A stretch of DNA of 64,000 nucleotides. Origin: Phragmites australis (Eukaryota > Streptophyta > Magnoliopsida > Poales > Poaceae). Positions within the stretch are counted from its first letter, which is position 1. Every line of letters begins with the position of its first letter. Under the pieces are notes generated by a model. The model was not told the DNA's origin. It searched no databases and worked only from the letters and a program-made list of their open reading frames with translations. Both the position numbers and the translations under genes were made by a program. The stretch lies in contig NC_084923.1 of assembly GCF_958298935.1 (NCBI RefSeq), positions 26,698,501 to 26,762,500 of the forward strand, in the 5' to 3' direction. This document shows, one piece after another, positions 34,741-46,745 of this stretch.

Positions 34741-35793
34741 TTTTGCCTTGTCTAGGATTGCATGTGTTTATTTCAATTTATTGCAATGCCTCGTGTAGGT
34801 ATTCATATGGTAGGTAGCTTGTGTTTCTCTCTTTCTTATGAGCAACCTACATAGTTTATCAGTTGTAGGTTCTTTTCATGGCATTAGTTTCACAATTTGT
34901 ATCTTTTATGTGTCATGAACCAATATATAGGGTACTCTTTCCATTGTTATTAATAACAAGTGCATATATCTCGCAATTATTCAAAACTTGTATGCACACA
35001 TTTATGTAGAGTATATACTATGGGTTGTGATTTTGAGACCAACATGTGTTGCTAAATATATCTTTTATATTCTCATGGAAAAATCAACACGTCCCAAGGA
35101 GGTATGCAATGCTTAAAAGCTTCAGTTGGTATCATTGTCAACTTATTTGTTCATTTTAAGCTACATCTATTAATGATATGACTTAAACTTTCTACCTCTA
35201 CTTATTGTCTAGATGTGCATATATTGCTACATTCCTACAAGTGGTATTCACAAGTGGGTTTCATTATATGTATGCAGACATAAAGGGGGAGTTTAGATTA
35301 TATCATTTGAGTTTCATGAATTATGATCCTTCTTTGTCTCTTTTAATTGATATCAATGCCTAATATCCTTACAATTGGTATATCTTTTCAATTGGGGGCA
35401 TGATTTATAGAGCTCTCTCTCATGTGCTCTAATGTTCTTCCTCGAGTTTAACATATGTTTGTAGTATTTTTTGAGATTATTGACAATGAGAGAGAAGTTT
35501 GATCACCAAAGCAAGAAGTAAGATACAAGATGTCTAGGAATGCCGAAATACGTAAGAAGAAAATACAAAAAGCAACATGATGCACCTAGGTTGACAAAGG
35601 GAAGCTCTTGCATAGGTCGATCAAGGGAGACAGTGGCAATGGAGAAAGAGGGAGGCACAATATAGGGGCACTAAATGGTAACAACATGCATTCAAACAAT
35701 GTGGTAAGGCTTTATGCTCTTTACGATTTGTATCATTTATTATTTATCACTTGATTTGGTTGTGTTGTCATCAATCACCAAAAATGGGGAGAT
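34741..35793 (+). other. Non-coding 3' interior and polypurine tract of TR-GAG copy 2
   Basis: It is collinear with the minus-strand 28719-27754 and ends in the purine tract 'aaaatggggagat' right before the LTR start TGTAGTGAAAATAG. Confidence 0.75.
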
Positions 35794-38636
35794 TGTAGTG
35801 AAAATAGCCTTATTAGATCATGATTGTGATTTTAGTGATTAATGACAACATAGTTATTCGGACTAACGTGTTTGTCAAAAATATATGTTAGTAGGTCCAG
35901 GGTTCAAAAAACCGACGGTAACTGAGCAAAAATCATGATAACCGACCATCTCGGTCCAGTTCGATTTCAGAAACCGAACGGCAACCGAATTTGAATTCAA
36001 AAAATTTTAAAAAATAAAAAAAATTCAAAAACAAATCCTAAAAAAAACTAGACACAATTCTAAGACCTTATGAGAAAAAAATTTCAAAAATAATGTCGTT
36101 TGCATCATATTCTATAGGGAGGAAGTTTAAAAAAATGAAAAAAAATTGAAGCGTGCGGCTCAGTTATTAACTCATGTTAAGGAAACGTTTAACATGCAAA
36201 CACATATTTTTCTTGTGTAAAATGTATCTTAAGAGGATCTTTAAAATTAATTTCACTTTATTTAGAGTTTTATTAATTTCTCTATGATTTTTACAAAGTT
36301 CACAAGCATAAAGTAAATATGTTAATTAACATTTTCATGTGTACTATTATTTTTCCTATGTGAATCATAGTATAAATAAACTAATAAAAGTTGTTTTATT
36401 AATTTTTAGGTGTGATGGGTCAGTTATGAATTAATCTAGTCGCAACACATTACACAATTCTGCATGTTACAATAACTAATTCATGAGTTCATGTATTTCT
36501 AAAAGACATAGGATCATGTAAGAAGACTAACAAAATTAGTTTCATAATTTTTGGATTAGCAAAGAGTAAACTATGTATTTAACTTGGGTTAACAAATACA
36601 TTTTCTCATAGAAAATTTTGAACTTTTTATGAGTATAAATACTTTTATCATGTAGATCATGTTACAAGGAAACCAACAAAATTTGTTTCACTTGATTTGA
36701 AGCTCAGATGAATTAGTTATTGATTTTACAAGATTGAGATAATTTTTGGGTTTTTTGTTGAACTTCACTGAAAATCGAGAAAACCGCTCGATAAATCAAG
36801 AAAACGAGTGGTTACCGAGAAAACCGAGTGGTTACTGACAATGTGGAAAATTTGAGAAAACCGCTCGATAAATCGCAAAAAACCGCTCGGTAACCGGTCC
36901 AAACTGACCGGTTACCAAGCCGCTAAAATCGCGATTTTTCCCCAAATTTCAAATTTTGCCAAATGAATTTTGTCCAATTTTTTTTGAATTTTTGACCGAT
37001 TATCGTGGTAAGCGTGACTTTTTGGTTACCGCCGGAACTCGGTAACCGAGCTCCGGTCAGTAAGTCGAACCCTGAGTAGGTCTCATGGATGCAATACATC
37101 AAAAAGTCACCACGGTAAGGATAAAGTTTGATTGAATTGGAGAAGTTTGTGGAGAATTGACCTCACTAGAAGGTCTGGTGCAGAGAAGTTTGCACTAATT
37201 GGAGCTTTATGTTCAGAAGCTATTAGCCTCACCAGATAGTCTGGTGCTCTGTGTGTTAAACTCACCGGAGTATTTCTGACGAAGGGGGAGAAGGCTGAGG
37301 ATATCACCGGATAGTTCAGTGCAGAGAAGTTTGCACTCACCGAAGCTTTATGTTCAGAGGCTGTTAGCCTCACCGGATAGTCTAGTGCTATGTGTGTTGA
37401 ACTTACTAGAGCATTCATGCAGCAAAGCTACCTCGGGGCAGAAAGATTTGAAGGCACCGGATAGTTCGGTGATAAAGGGTATAAAGCACCGGAGTATTTC
37501 TTGCAGAGGCGATTCCAGGTGCTGAAAAATGAAGATCAATTCACCGAATAGTCCGATGATCACAGAGATAGTCGGACCGGAGCATTTCCAGGGAAAAGAA
37601 GAGAATGTTTAACTCACCGGATGGTCCAGTATGAATGGAATGAACGCCGGATGAATCCAATAGAGCATTTTACATCGAGAAACTGCAAAGGCTCGAATAG
37701 CTCAAGATAACTCACCGGAAGGTCCGATGATAGATTTGAAGGCACATTGGAGTGTCCGGTGTTCACAGAGACAGTGAGTAAAATTCCAACAGCTAGTTTC
37801 TGAGTTTGTACTCACTGGATGATCCGGTGTTAGTACTACTGTTCTCACCAAATCATCCAGTGTTAACAGCTTTTCTAAGGTGTTGGGAAATGGCTAGTTG
37901 CAGGTTTAAGACTATAAATACCCCTACACTCAGTCATTTGAAGGTGTGACATACTGCTGGAGTCTAGAGAAAGCTCATACACACTTGAAAAGACATCCAA
38001 GCCACCAAAATGCTTAAAGTGATCATCCAAGGTAATTAAGCACAAGATTAGAGAGTGTTTAGTGCTTATAGGTCTGGAGTGAGTTGTAACTAGATGTTGC
38101 AACTTGGATAAGAGATTAAGGAGTGATCATAGCGTGTACCGAGAGGTACGCTGGTACTTGGAGTCTTGGTGACTCACTGGCATATTGGGCCTTGGTGGCT
38201 TAAGCTTGTTGACCCTCCGACTTGGTGTGGAGCAGCGGCAAGACACGTGTACGAGGATGTGGAGACCCTTGCCATGGTGGCTTGAGGTCCAAAGTGATCA
38301 CGGTGTCAAATGATTGGAAAAGAGGTTAGTGGTGAGATCTTGTCTTGGTGGTTTGATGGCTCATCGTGCTTGAGATCTTATCTTGATGACTTGGTAGCTC
38401 AAGAGCTATGATTGAAAGAGTTGTGCGGACCGGGAGTATATCTTTTGTGGAGCTCCAACATAGACTAGAAGTAGGTTGCAATACTCTTGAGCAATAGAGT
38501 AGACACACTAGATAAATCTAGAGCACATTTAGATCAAAATTGAGATAGATTTATCTTATGAAGCTTTTGGAGCCAATTTAATTTAAGTTTCTAAGTGTCC
38601 TAATTCACTCTCTTCTTAGGATACCATTGTTCCTCA
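35794..38636 (+). repeat. 3' LTR of TR-GAG copy 2, interrupted by a hAT element
   Basis: It starts TGTAGTGAAAATAGCC and ends 'accattgttcctca'. Subtracting the hAT insertion and one duplicated octamer leaves about 1.66 kb, matching the other two LTRs of the family in reverse orientation. It carries the same 'caccggatagtycggtg' palindromes. Confidence 0.85.
35898..37074. mobile_element. Non-autonomous hAT element with 8-bp target duplication
   Basis: The ends are CAGGGTTC and GAACCCTG, perfect 8-bp inverted termini. The flanks are agtaggtc on both sides (35890-35897 and 37075-37082). An 8-bp duplication plus CAGGG-type termini are diagnostic of hAT. The 1177-bp interior has no transposase. It is rich in 'aaaccgctcgataaatc' and 'ggttaccgagaaaaccgag' repeats near the right end, and AT-rich elsewhere. 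Confidence 0.92.
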
Positions 38637-39344
38637 CAATATGAGAGCCTTTTGCTACGGTTTTAGAGGAGAGGAAGATGAGTGCTTAGCCTATGTATTA
38701 TATGAGAGTTTTGTGAGAAAAAATATTTGTAATCTGTCTAAAATAGGACTGACCTCTGTTGCAATAAAGTTTATTTTTCTTCATATTGTTGTGCTCACCT
38801 ACTTCTAGTTTATCTCTATTGGTTCCCTTGTAAATTTGTAAGTTTTTCGGTTTCCGAATTTGATTTTTAGGCTGAAATTTCATCACCTTGTGAGGTCATT
38901 CTTCTTATTGTTAGAGGCATAAAATTTGCATACACACGCTTATATGATAAAGTTTTGAATTCTCTTGCCTTTAGGCAATCAATTTGGAGAGTTTTGTTGC
39001 TTGGCGTTCATCATTTCTTGTTTCTTCGCAAGTTGTAATCTTTCGAGTGCTAAGACACATAGATTGATTTTAAATAGAACTTATGGTTCATATATCATCG
39101 TGGAGTCATGTTGTCTCGATTTTTTCTTGTTAAAACTTCTCTCTATTTTTACTTTCGTTTGAGTTTTGAGATGAGTTTTGAGATGTTGTCTCGATTTTTT
39201 CTTGTTAAAACTTCTCTCTATTTTTACTTTCGTTTGAGTTTTGAGATGCGTTGACTAATCTAAATAGGAGAAGATCATCGATTTCGAAAGAAATTTGTTG
39301 AAGCGCATATTCACTCCTCTCTGATCATCAATCTTGTTCCTACA
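38637..39344 (+). repeat. Truncated 3' LTR of the copia element
   Basis: It matches the last 0.65 kb of the 22309-23816 LTR in the same orientation and ends 'caatcttgttcctaca', as that LTR does. The first 0.85 kb of the LTR is missing at the junction with the TR-GAG block, so a deletion accompanied or followed that insertion. Confidence 0.85.
39110..39248 (+). repeat. 75-bp tandem duplication in the copia 3' LTR
   Basis: The unit 'gttgtctcgattttttcttg' ... 'gagttttgagat' at 39110-39184 is repeated at 39185-39248, identical as far as read. The 5' LTR has one copy, so the duplication arose after insertion. Confidence 0.9.
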
Positions 39345-39840
39345 AAGTTTAATAAAGTGTAGTTGCACCTCAACCGTGTTCATACTTAACGATGCTTTCA
39401 AACTTACACAAGAAGTCAAGAACATATGATATCCTAAGAACCCTTTCGTTGATGAAAGAAGGATTAAGTTACAGTTCGTGCATGACAGAATCTACAGATC
39501 ATTGGATAATAATATGTGATCAGAAGCATATATTTGGGATCAAGGGGCCTCTAAATGGTGTGTCGTTAAAAACCTTAAGTACATTTTTTTTAACAATCTT
39601 GGTCTAAGAATCATATTTACCTCTGGTAGCTTTACCGCATTTGCCCGTCGTACCATCCGGTTTCTTCATACGGCACGACTGCTGACAACAGCCTATCACC
39701 AACGTAACCCCATCCCTGCACGCAGTAGTAACAGAAATTAGATTACCACAGTTCAGAACCTATCCATCTGGAAAGGTACTCCCAATTTCTCGATCATTGC
39801 AGGTATTCCTCTGGCATGCGCAAGCAGTCTTTCTAGGTTC
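39345..39840 (-). other. Unassigned flank with possible short exons
   Basis: 39345-39600 shows nothing. At 39600-39840 the minus strand has two open stretches around a possible GT-AG intron: LQNLERLLAHARGIPAMIEK (about 39840-39745), and after an AG at about 39722 a Cys-rich reading IGCCQQSCRMKKPDGTTGKC. The two are in frames I cannot reconcile and no domain is recognised, so I do not call a gene. Confidence 0.3.
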
Positions 39841-40730
<890 letters not shown>

Positions 40731-41750
40731 TCTCCCACTTGATCTAATGGCTCATCATCATCAGACCAAACCTAATAAAATGGTGCACCAAAATAATACG
40801 GTCACAACAGCCATCAAAATACCATTGGACCTCACAATCTATAGTACACAATTTTCATTTCAGTATGGATAAAACTTATGCCTTGGGAGTTGATTTCTTT
40901 CTTTTGGTCCTTTATTTCCAAGATCAAGAAACTAAGTAAAGTAATTACCTTAGAATGTTCTTTAGATATATTGGATGGTAAGCCTTTAGTTAGCGGGTCG
41001 ACAAACATGACCTTTGTACTTATATGCTCGACATTAATGGTTTGATCCCTAAATTCTATCTTTCACAACATGATACTTAATATCAATGTTGCTTAGTTAT
41101 TGCAGCTTTATTATCGCAGTATATCTTGAGCGACTTAGTTATGCTGTTAACCAATCTTAGCCTCGGGATAAATTTTTAAGCCATACAACCTACCTAGTAG
41201 CCTCATAACATGCCACAAACTCATATTGCATCGTAGAATATGTATTAAGGGATTGTTTGGAGCTTTTCTAGGAAATGGCTCTTCCCGCAAGAGTGAAAAT
41301 GTATCATGAAGTCAACTTCTTTGTGTCCATGCACTCTGTAAAGTTAGCGTCCAAATAACCCTTAACCTGAAGATTATCAAACCTCTTATATGTGAGCATT
41401 AAATGCTTAGTGTATTGCAAAAAATGCAAGATTTTCTTGATAGCTTTCCAGTGCTCTAATCTTGAATTAGACTGATATCTGCCCAACATCCCTGTTATAT
41501 AGGCTAAGTTAGGATGAGTGTAAACCTGAGCGTACATAATGCTCCCAACTGCCGAAACATAAGAAATTGTCTTCATCTAATCAGCTTCTAATTGATTCCT
41601 AATGGATTACTAAATGTATCTCCTTTAACACCAAGAGCATTTGATGTAGAACGATTATGCATATTATACCTTTTGAGCACTGTATCAATGTAAGCCCTCT
41701 GAGATAGACCTAACACCCCTTTGGACCTATTTTGGTGAATCTAACGTAAT
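40731..41750 (-). pseudogene. Ty1-copia reverse transcriptase/RNase H 3' end
   Basis: Minus strand: about 41735-41690 reads LSQRAYIDTVLKRYNMHN. Then 41576-41304 reads SAVGSIMYAQVYTHPNLAYI, GMLGRYQSNSRLEHWKAIKK, and YLDANFTECMDTKKLTS, the conserved C-terminal part of copia reverse transcriptase running into RNase H. Degraded RNase H text continues to about 40960 (FVACYEATR-like, KSLKIYCDNKAA-like). It is followed by the purine tract and LTR. Stops and frame changes are frequent; integrase, protease, gag and 5' LTR are absent. Confidence 0.8.
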
Positions 41751-42680
41751 TATTCTGAGCACTCTATCAAAGCAGAAAGTAATACATTCTTCTGAGATTT
41801 CAATCCTGTGTCGTGTGGTTTTCTCTTATGCCAGTGATTCCAACTTTTATGTTTGCTTGATCTTTGTTAGTCATCAGTGGAAACTATTTTGATATAGATT
41901 GGTGGAAAAAGTATTTTTGGTTGAGTTTGTTTCTGGGAAGAAAACTAAGAGATTGGTGATCAGAACTCATTGGATGAGGACCGCTACGAATACAAGAGCA
42001 TTTGCAGGACGAGGTTACGACGACTCATTGCGATGTGCTAGAGGAGACACATATATGTGGATGAGGAGATACAACCGGGAATAGCAGATGAACTTGCATA
42101 TATAGATTCTTAAAATATAGCCATTAAAAATATAATGGTTAGAAATATAGCTGTTGAAAATATAGTCATTACAAATATAGCCGTTACAAATATAACCGTT
42201 TTATAAACGTAACCGCTACAAATATATGGTTAGTTACAAGATACTATTAAAACATATTAGAGTGGAATATGAAGAGTGCAATATGGATAGTTTGTTAAAC
42301 TACAAAGATATAAGAAGAGAGAATGGTTTTAAATGTCATTTAATATGAAGATATGGATGGTGTAATATGAAGTGACTCCTGAAGATGCTCTTAGTGAGGT
42401 GAAGGTTGCTACCTCTTGTACCCGATTTTCACACCTACGACACTAGGTATTTGTGTTGGATGAGAATTTGTCATTCGATTGTGTTTCGGTAAGACAAACT
42501 TTGTCTTACCAAAGAGAAAAAAAGGACATCACAATGCAAGCTCTCAAAGAAAGAAAGGTAGTGATTAAAGAAAGAAAGAAAGATGCATTACGGGCCAATG
42601 TCGGTTAGTAGCTTCCCACGAAGGCAACACTTTCCTATTAAAAACTTGCTTGGCCTGCTCTGCGTAGCCCACATATCCAT
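41751..42680. other. No confirmed gene; short AT-rich repeats
   Basis: A plus frame at 41899-42084 ends in a basic tail without a domain. At 42113-42230 the motif 'aaatatagccgttac' recurs about six times in diverged form. A perfect short palindrome lies at 42488-42510. (GAAA)-type simple repeats occupy about 42545-42582. 'gaagatgctcttagtgag' near 42380 and 'gagcatcttcgacc' near 42687 suggest ends of small PIF/Harbinger-like elements, not proven. Confidence 0.4.
42488..42510. repeat. Perfect 11-bp-arm palindrome
   Basis: ggtaagacaaa and tttgtcttacc are exact complements separated by one base. It could form a cruciform or be the relic of an element end. Confidence 0.85.
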
Positions 42681-43298
42681 CGCTAGAGCATCTTCGACCA
42701 TATTCCTTTCATTTCATTCATTTTCCGATTCCCTTCCCCGTTCTCATTCCCTTTATTTTCTCCCATCTCCAATAGCTTCCCTTCGAGGGAAATCGTGAAG
42801 GAAAAGGAAAGAGAATCCTTTCCTGAAAGGAATGACCTTGAGAATCCCTTCGTGACGAGAACCGTGAAGGGAAACCGTTGGAACGCTGAAAGGAACAAAA
42901 ATCCCTTCACGACGAGATTTTCGTCCTCGAAGGGAAGCCGTTGGCTATGGCCTTAGAGATATGCCATACCCTTCTTCCTAAGAGCCCCAAACCTTAACGC
43001 AGAGTGGCACGGGTGTGGCCGCAGGACTCGACAGGGCAACACGCGCGGTGCGACCATCGTCATCGGTGAATCCATCCACGATGGGTGCCGGCAACGGGCA
43101 GAAGGCCAAGATGACCCGTGAGCGCAACATGGAGAAGAACAAGGCCGCCAATGGTCCGATCTTCTTGCGCTGTTACTTGTCCCTTCCAGTACTTAGATTT
43201 GGGTGGGGGTGCTCATCGTGTGATTGTTCTGGCTAGGCTGTCGATTGATGGATCTGGGTGTTTCTTTCTGTGTCGATAGCCAGCTTGAGACCAACAAG

Positions 43299-43314
43299 AA
43301 GGCTAATAGGCTAT
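43299..43314 (+). other. hAT excision footprint in exon 2
   Basis: The sequence aaggctaa-taggctat consists of two copies of the octamer aaggctat in which only the two bases at the joint are changed, each to its complement (t to a, a to t). That is the classic scar left when an Ac/Ds-type element leaves an 8-bp duplication. Removing one octamer restores the family's spacing up to Ala-Met. The duplication shifts the reading frame. Confidence 0.75.
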
Positions 43315-44037
43315 GAGCGTCTAGGTACCCGGTCTAGATCTATTTTGTTTTATGTTTTGAGATTTTTTGGTGGATTTTGTGATTGATCGATGGTGTAGGT
43401 CGTCGTCATAAGACTAGTATCTTGTATTAGTGGTTGTAGCTGTAATCTATAGGTTAGAATTTCTTTCCCAAAGTTAGGACCTGGAGAATATTATGCGACG
43501 GATACAACCTACAATGATAAAGTAGGTTCTTTTGCCAGAAAAACTTTACTTAGTTCAATCTGTGCACTGTGGTTGTTAGGTTCGACCTGCGAATTGGTGA
43601 GGAAAATTTCGATGATTTGTAAGTTTTTTTTACCAAGAACACTACGAGTGGGTCTTGCCGTCTTGGTATATGAAATTGACTTTGGTACTTGCTGCGACTG
43701 CTCAAGAAGAAGGATGCACCGTGCAATCCTTTCCCTTGAAATGGGCTTCTCTGATGAGTCAAACCAGGCACACCCTTGTTGCATAGTTCTTAAAAGAGAA
43801 CCAGTGAGCAAACTAGTCCTACATGGATGGTTCGTTGTTTACTAGTCCATCCATCGGGGTTACTGTGCAGTCCCTGGTTGAAGAATATTTTTGTTAGTTA
43901 GATGTCACTAAGACTAACGGAAATTAGTTGTTTGGAGCAGCATTTTCCTTAAAAAATGACTTAATATAGTATTATGTGTGAACTATTGGCCAAGAAAACA
44001 ACTTAGCCCAAGGCATGCTATGTGGTCTACTTGGGGC

Positions 44038-44879
44038 CTATGAAACACCGATACAGATACATGCATTGGTATCGAATTGATACGGATACAATAATACATC
44101 ATTTTTCTACTTAAGTTCTATTACATAACATACTAAAAGTCTCAAATTTAGAACATCTATTATCACCTTCGGACACGGCTTGACTCCATGTCCCTTCTTC
44201 AGCGAGTGAGCTTTCGCTCTATTGTAGCTACTAACCAACATATGGATAATAATTACATTTCTATCTAGTATTGCCTCCACCTGGTTTAGGTTTCTCTATA
44301 ACTATGGCATAATCCCACAGTGGAGCCTTGATGTTGGTGGAGGTTTCATCAACGACACTACTTGAAGTTGCCGCTGCCATCTTCTCATCGTTGGTGGTGC
44401 CACCATCGCCGTCGTTGCTGGGTGAGCACAACTGCACGATGCATCAGCACCACTGAGAATAACCAGAGGGGACGATGGAAGAAAGAAGATCAAGTGAGGT
44501 TGTGTTGCGCGTGCGGTGGTCATGAGGAGGGGGGTACTCACCGATCAATGAGGTTCGCCGGTGACTTGCAGCCAGCAGGTAGTGGAGGGCGGCGCTGCTA
44601 CGGACGTGGCAGCGAGAGGGAGGCATGTAGGTTTGCAGGAGTTGCTGCTTGGAGTCGACTAGGATACAGAGAGGTGATGCGCTCATACTAGGTCGGACTA
44701 GGCTGAGTTGTATCTGAAAAGTATCCCACGAGTATCCAAGTTGTATCCATATTTTCAATCTTTATTTTTTAGACGGATACTTGGCGGATACGTATCGGCC
44801 ACGTATCCAACATGTATTTGTATCGGATATGGTATCCGATACTGATACCAGACCGTTTGGAAGTATCGGTGTTTCGTAG
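44038..44879. mobile_element. hAT-like MITE in intron 2 of the SERF-like gene
   Basis: The termini CTATGAAACACCGATAC and its near-perfect reverse complement GTATCGGTGTTTCGTAG bound 842 bp. The flanks are cttggggc on both sides (44030-44037 and 44880-44887), a perfect 8-bp duplication. The interior has 'ggtatccgatactgatacc'-like sequence near both ends and no transposase. Confidence 0.9.
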
Positions 44880-45376
44880 CTTGGGGCACCAGAATCCCAC
44901 TTAATGCTTGGAACTGGAATTCAATCTGGGCCTGACTAGGGCTTCGTTTTTCCTTTTTGGACAAACAATCACTCATGTTCGGTTTTACGAACTATGCAGT
45001 GTCGTGAATTTGTTTGGGACTAACTGGACAACTAGTGATTGTTGGCTCATCGAGTTATTGGTGGGTTGTGCATATGAAAGTACAAACATGAATTCCAACA
45101 TTGTTCGTGTTTCTGCTGAATGATTAGTTATTCAGCATTTATCGATTTCCTTCATTGGAACTACCTGATGAGTGCAGTAGTTAATAGGTGAGTTTCAAAA
45201 CATTATACCTTTACTCAAAATGAATTATTGAGGCAATATTTATAATCTTGATTGCATATGTGGCAAGTTAGCATTTTAAATATTTTACTTATATTCTTTT
45301 GGTTAACATGAACACACTGCAAAGTGTGCATGCAAACGTTCATGTGTACCAGTGCTTCCCCCATCTGAAGCAGTGA

Positions 45377-45564
45377 AAACTGAGACTAGCAACCAGTATG
45401 GTGGTCTCGGAGTTTAGAAAATGTGTCTGTTATCTGCGCAGTTTGATCACCATCAGTATATTACTGAGGGAGCTCATTCTGTGTTTTCTGCCGTCTATCC
45501 TGCGTCCTATCCTATGTTACCCTACATATGAAAGTGATGTGGTGTCGAATGAAACTATTGTGTG
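45377..45564 (+). other. Probable 3' UTR of the SERF-like gene
   Basis: Sequence directly after the stop has no repeat features and ends where a hAT-like element begins. No AATAAA signal is seen in this stretch. Confidence 0.35.
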
Positions 45565-46745
45565 CATGGTTGTTACGGCGATGTGGTGAGGTGCGGCGAC
45601 TCACCACCTTCATAACTTTATAGCGCCATGGCGCGTGGAGTGGTGACGCCATACACACGTGGCGAATACACACATTATAGTCTAGGATATTAGCAAATAG
45701 CAATGTAATGTAGCTCAACAATTATAGTCTAGGATATTAGAAAATATAAATGTAACACAAAAGATAAATAGCAATGTAAATGTAGCACAAAAGACATAGA
45801 ACTCTTATCTCTTAAAATTCATCCAATGCAAACTCATCAAGATCGTTAGAAGCATCCACGTTCTCTGCATCATCTTCAGTAGCACTCTCAGACAGCTCTT
45901 AGAAGTCTATCTGAAAAGTTGCATGGCATTAGCTTGTGCAACAAAGAAGTTTACCAAACGTTGAGATTGATTTTGTCATTCTTAGCTGCGGAATAACCTA
46001 GATCAAGACAAATAGCAGTATCATTGTGAGCATTAGCTTCCTAGGGAGCAAGATACAAAGCCAGCACTAGAGCAAGCCACCCCACACATGTACTAGTGTA
46101 GCAAGCCAGCAACCCAGCACTAGAGCAGCAGCTAGATCCCAGTCATCCCACACATGTATTAGAGCAATAGAGCAGCTAGAGCAGATCATAGTTCACACAA
46201 CACAAGAGAGAAGAGAGGCAGAGAGGGCAGCGAATAGGGACATGCTTACTGAGCTGGCTTGCGCAACCACGCAGGGGCGGACAGGGCGAAGGCAGTGGCA
46301 TGGTGCACAACAGGATCTCAGGCACGGCCAGGCGGACCGATCTCGGGTAGGCGAACAGGGAAGTGCGAGCAGATTTGGCGACGCTATGACTCACAGATCT
46401 GAGCAGGGGTGGCGGACGACTCAGTATCGGCTGTGGCGGCAGTGACTCGTGACTCGCCAGTCGCCAACTCAGGCTAGGTCACGAAAATGGCATGCCCTCA
46501 TGGTCTCGCCTTGATCTGTGACCCACCCGTGACCTGACCTCTCCTCCCCTCGATTGATGGGTATGGCACTCGCCGCAAGGAAAAGGCCACCACACGATGC
46601 CTTATCGTTGCCACGATGACGCCATCCTGAAACGATGGATGCCATACACTCCGGCATCATGGCATCACCGTGGCGAGGAGCAGATCACTACCACACCACC
46701 ATATCATCGTTATGGAGATGACATAACGATGTCATGACAACTATG
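45565..46745. mobile_element. hAT-like non-autonomous element A
   Basis: The left end is CATGGTTGTTACGGCGATG and the right end, read in reverse, is CATAGTTGTCATGACATCG, related inverted termini. The interior has tandem-like 'agcactagagcagctag' and 'cacacatgtactag' sequence, then GC-rich, inverted-repeat-rich sequence. The flanks give only a poor octamer match. Superfamily is inferred from termini shared with element B. Confidence 0.6.

Larger units (their letters stand above)
43081..45376 (+). pseudogene. SERF/4F5 family small protein gene (At2g23090-like), disrupted
   Basis: Exon 1 (43081-43153) encodes MGAGNGQKAKMTRERNMEKN and KAAN, the conserved start of this family, and ends at a GT donor. 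Exon 2 (about 43276-43324) encodes SQLETNKKA. Exon 3 (45318-45376) encodes CKVCMQTF and, in another frame, VYQCFPHLKQ then TGA, the conserved zinc-finger start and C-terminus. Family proteins are about 70-80 residues, are basic at the N-terminus, and carry a CxxC zinc finger at the C-terminus; the cellular role in plants is unclear. Damage: an 8-bp duplication in exon 2, a CAG-to-TAG-like stop at its end, a weak intron-1 acceptor, and about 60 bp lost in exon 3. A 5' UTR-like GC-rich leader precedes the ATG. Confidence 0.85.

Noticed and set aside
42680..42960. Possible Tourist-type MITE ('gagcatcttcgaccatattcc' ... 'ccgttggctatggcctta')
   Set aside because: The ends are only loosely complementary and the flanking trinucleotides differ (cta versus tta); I could not support the boundaries.
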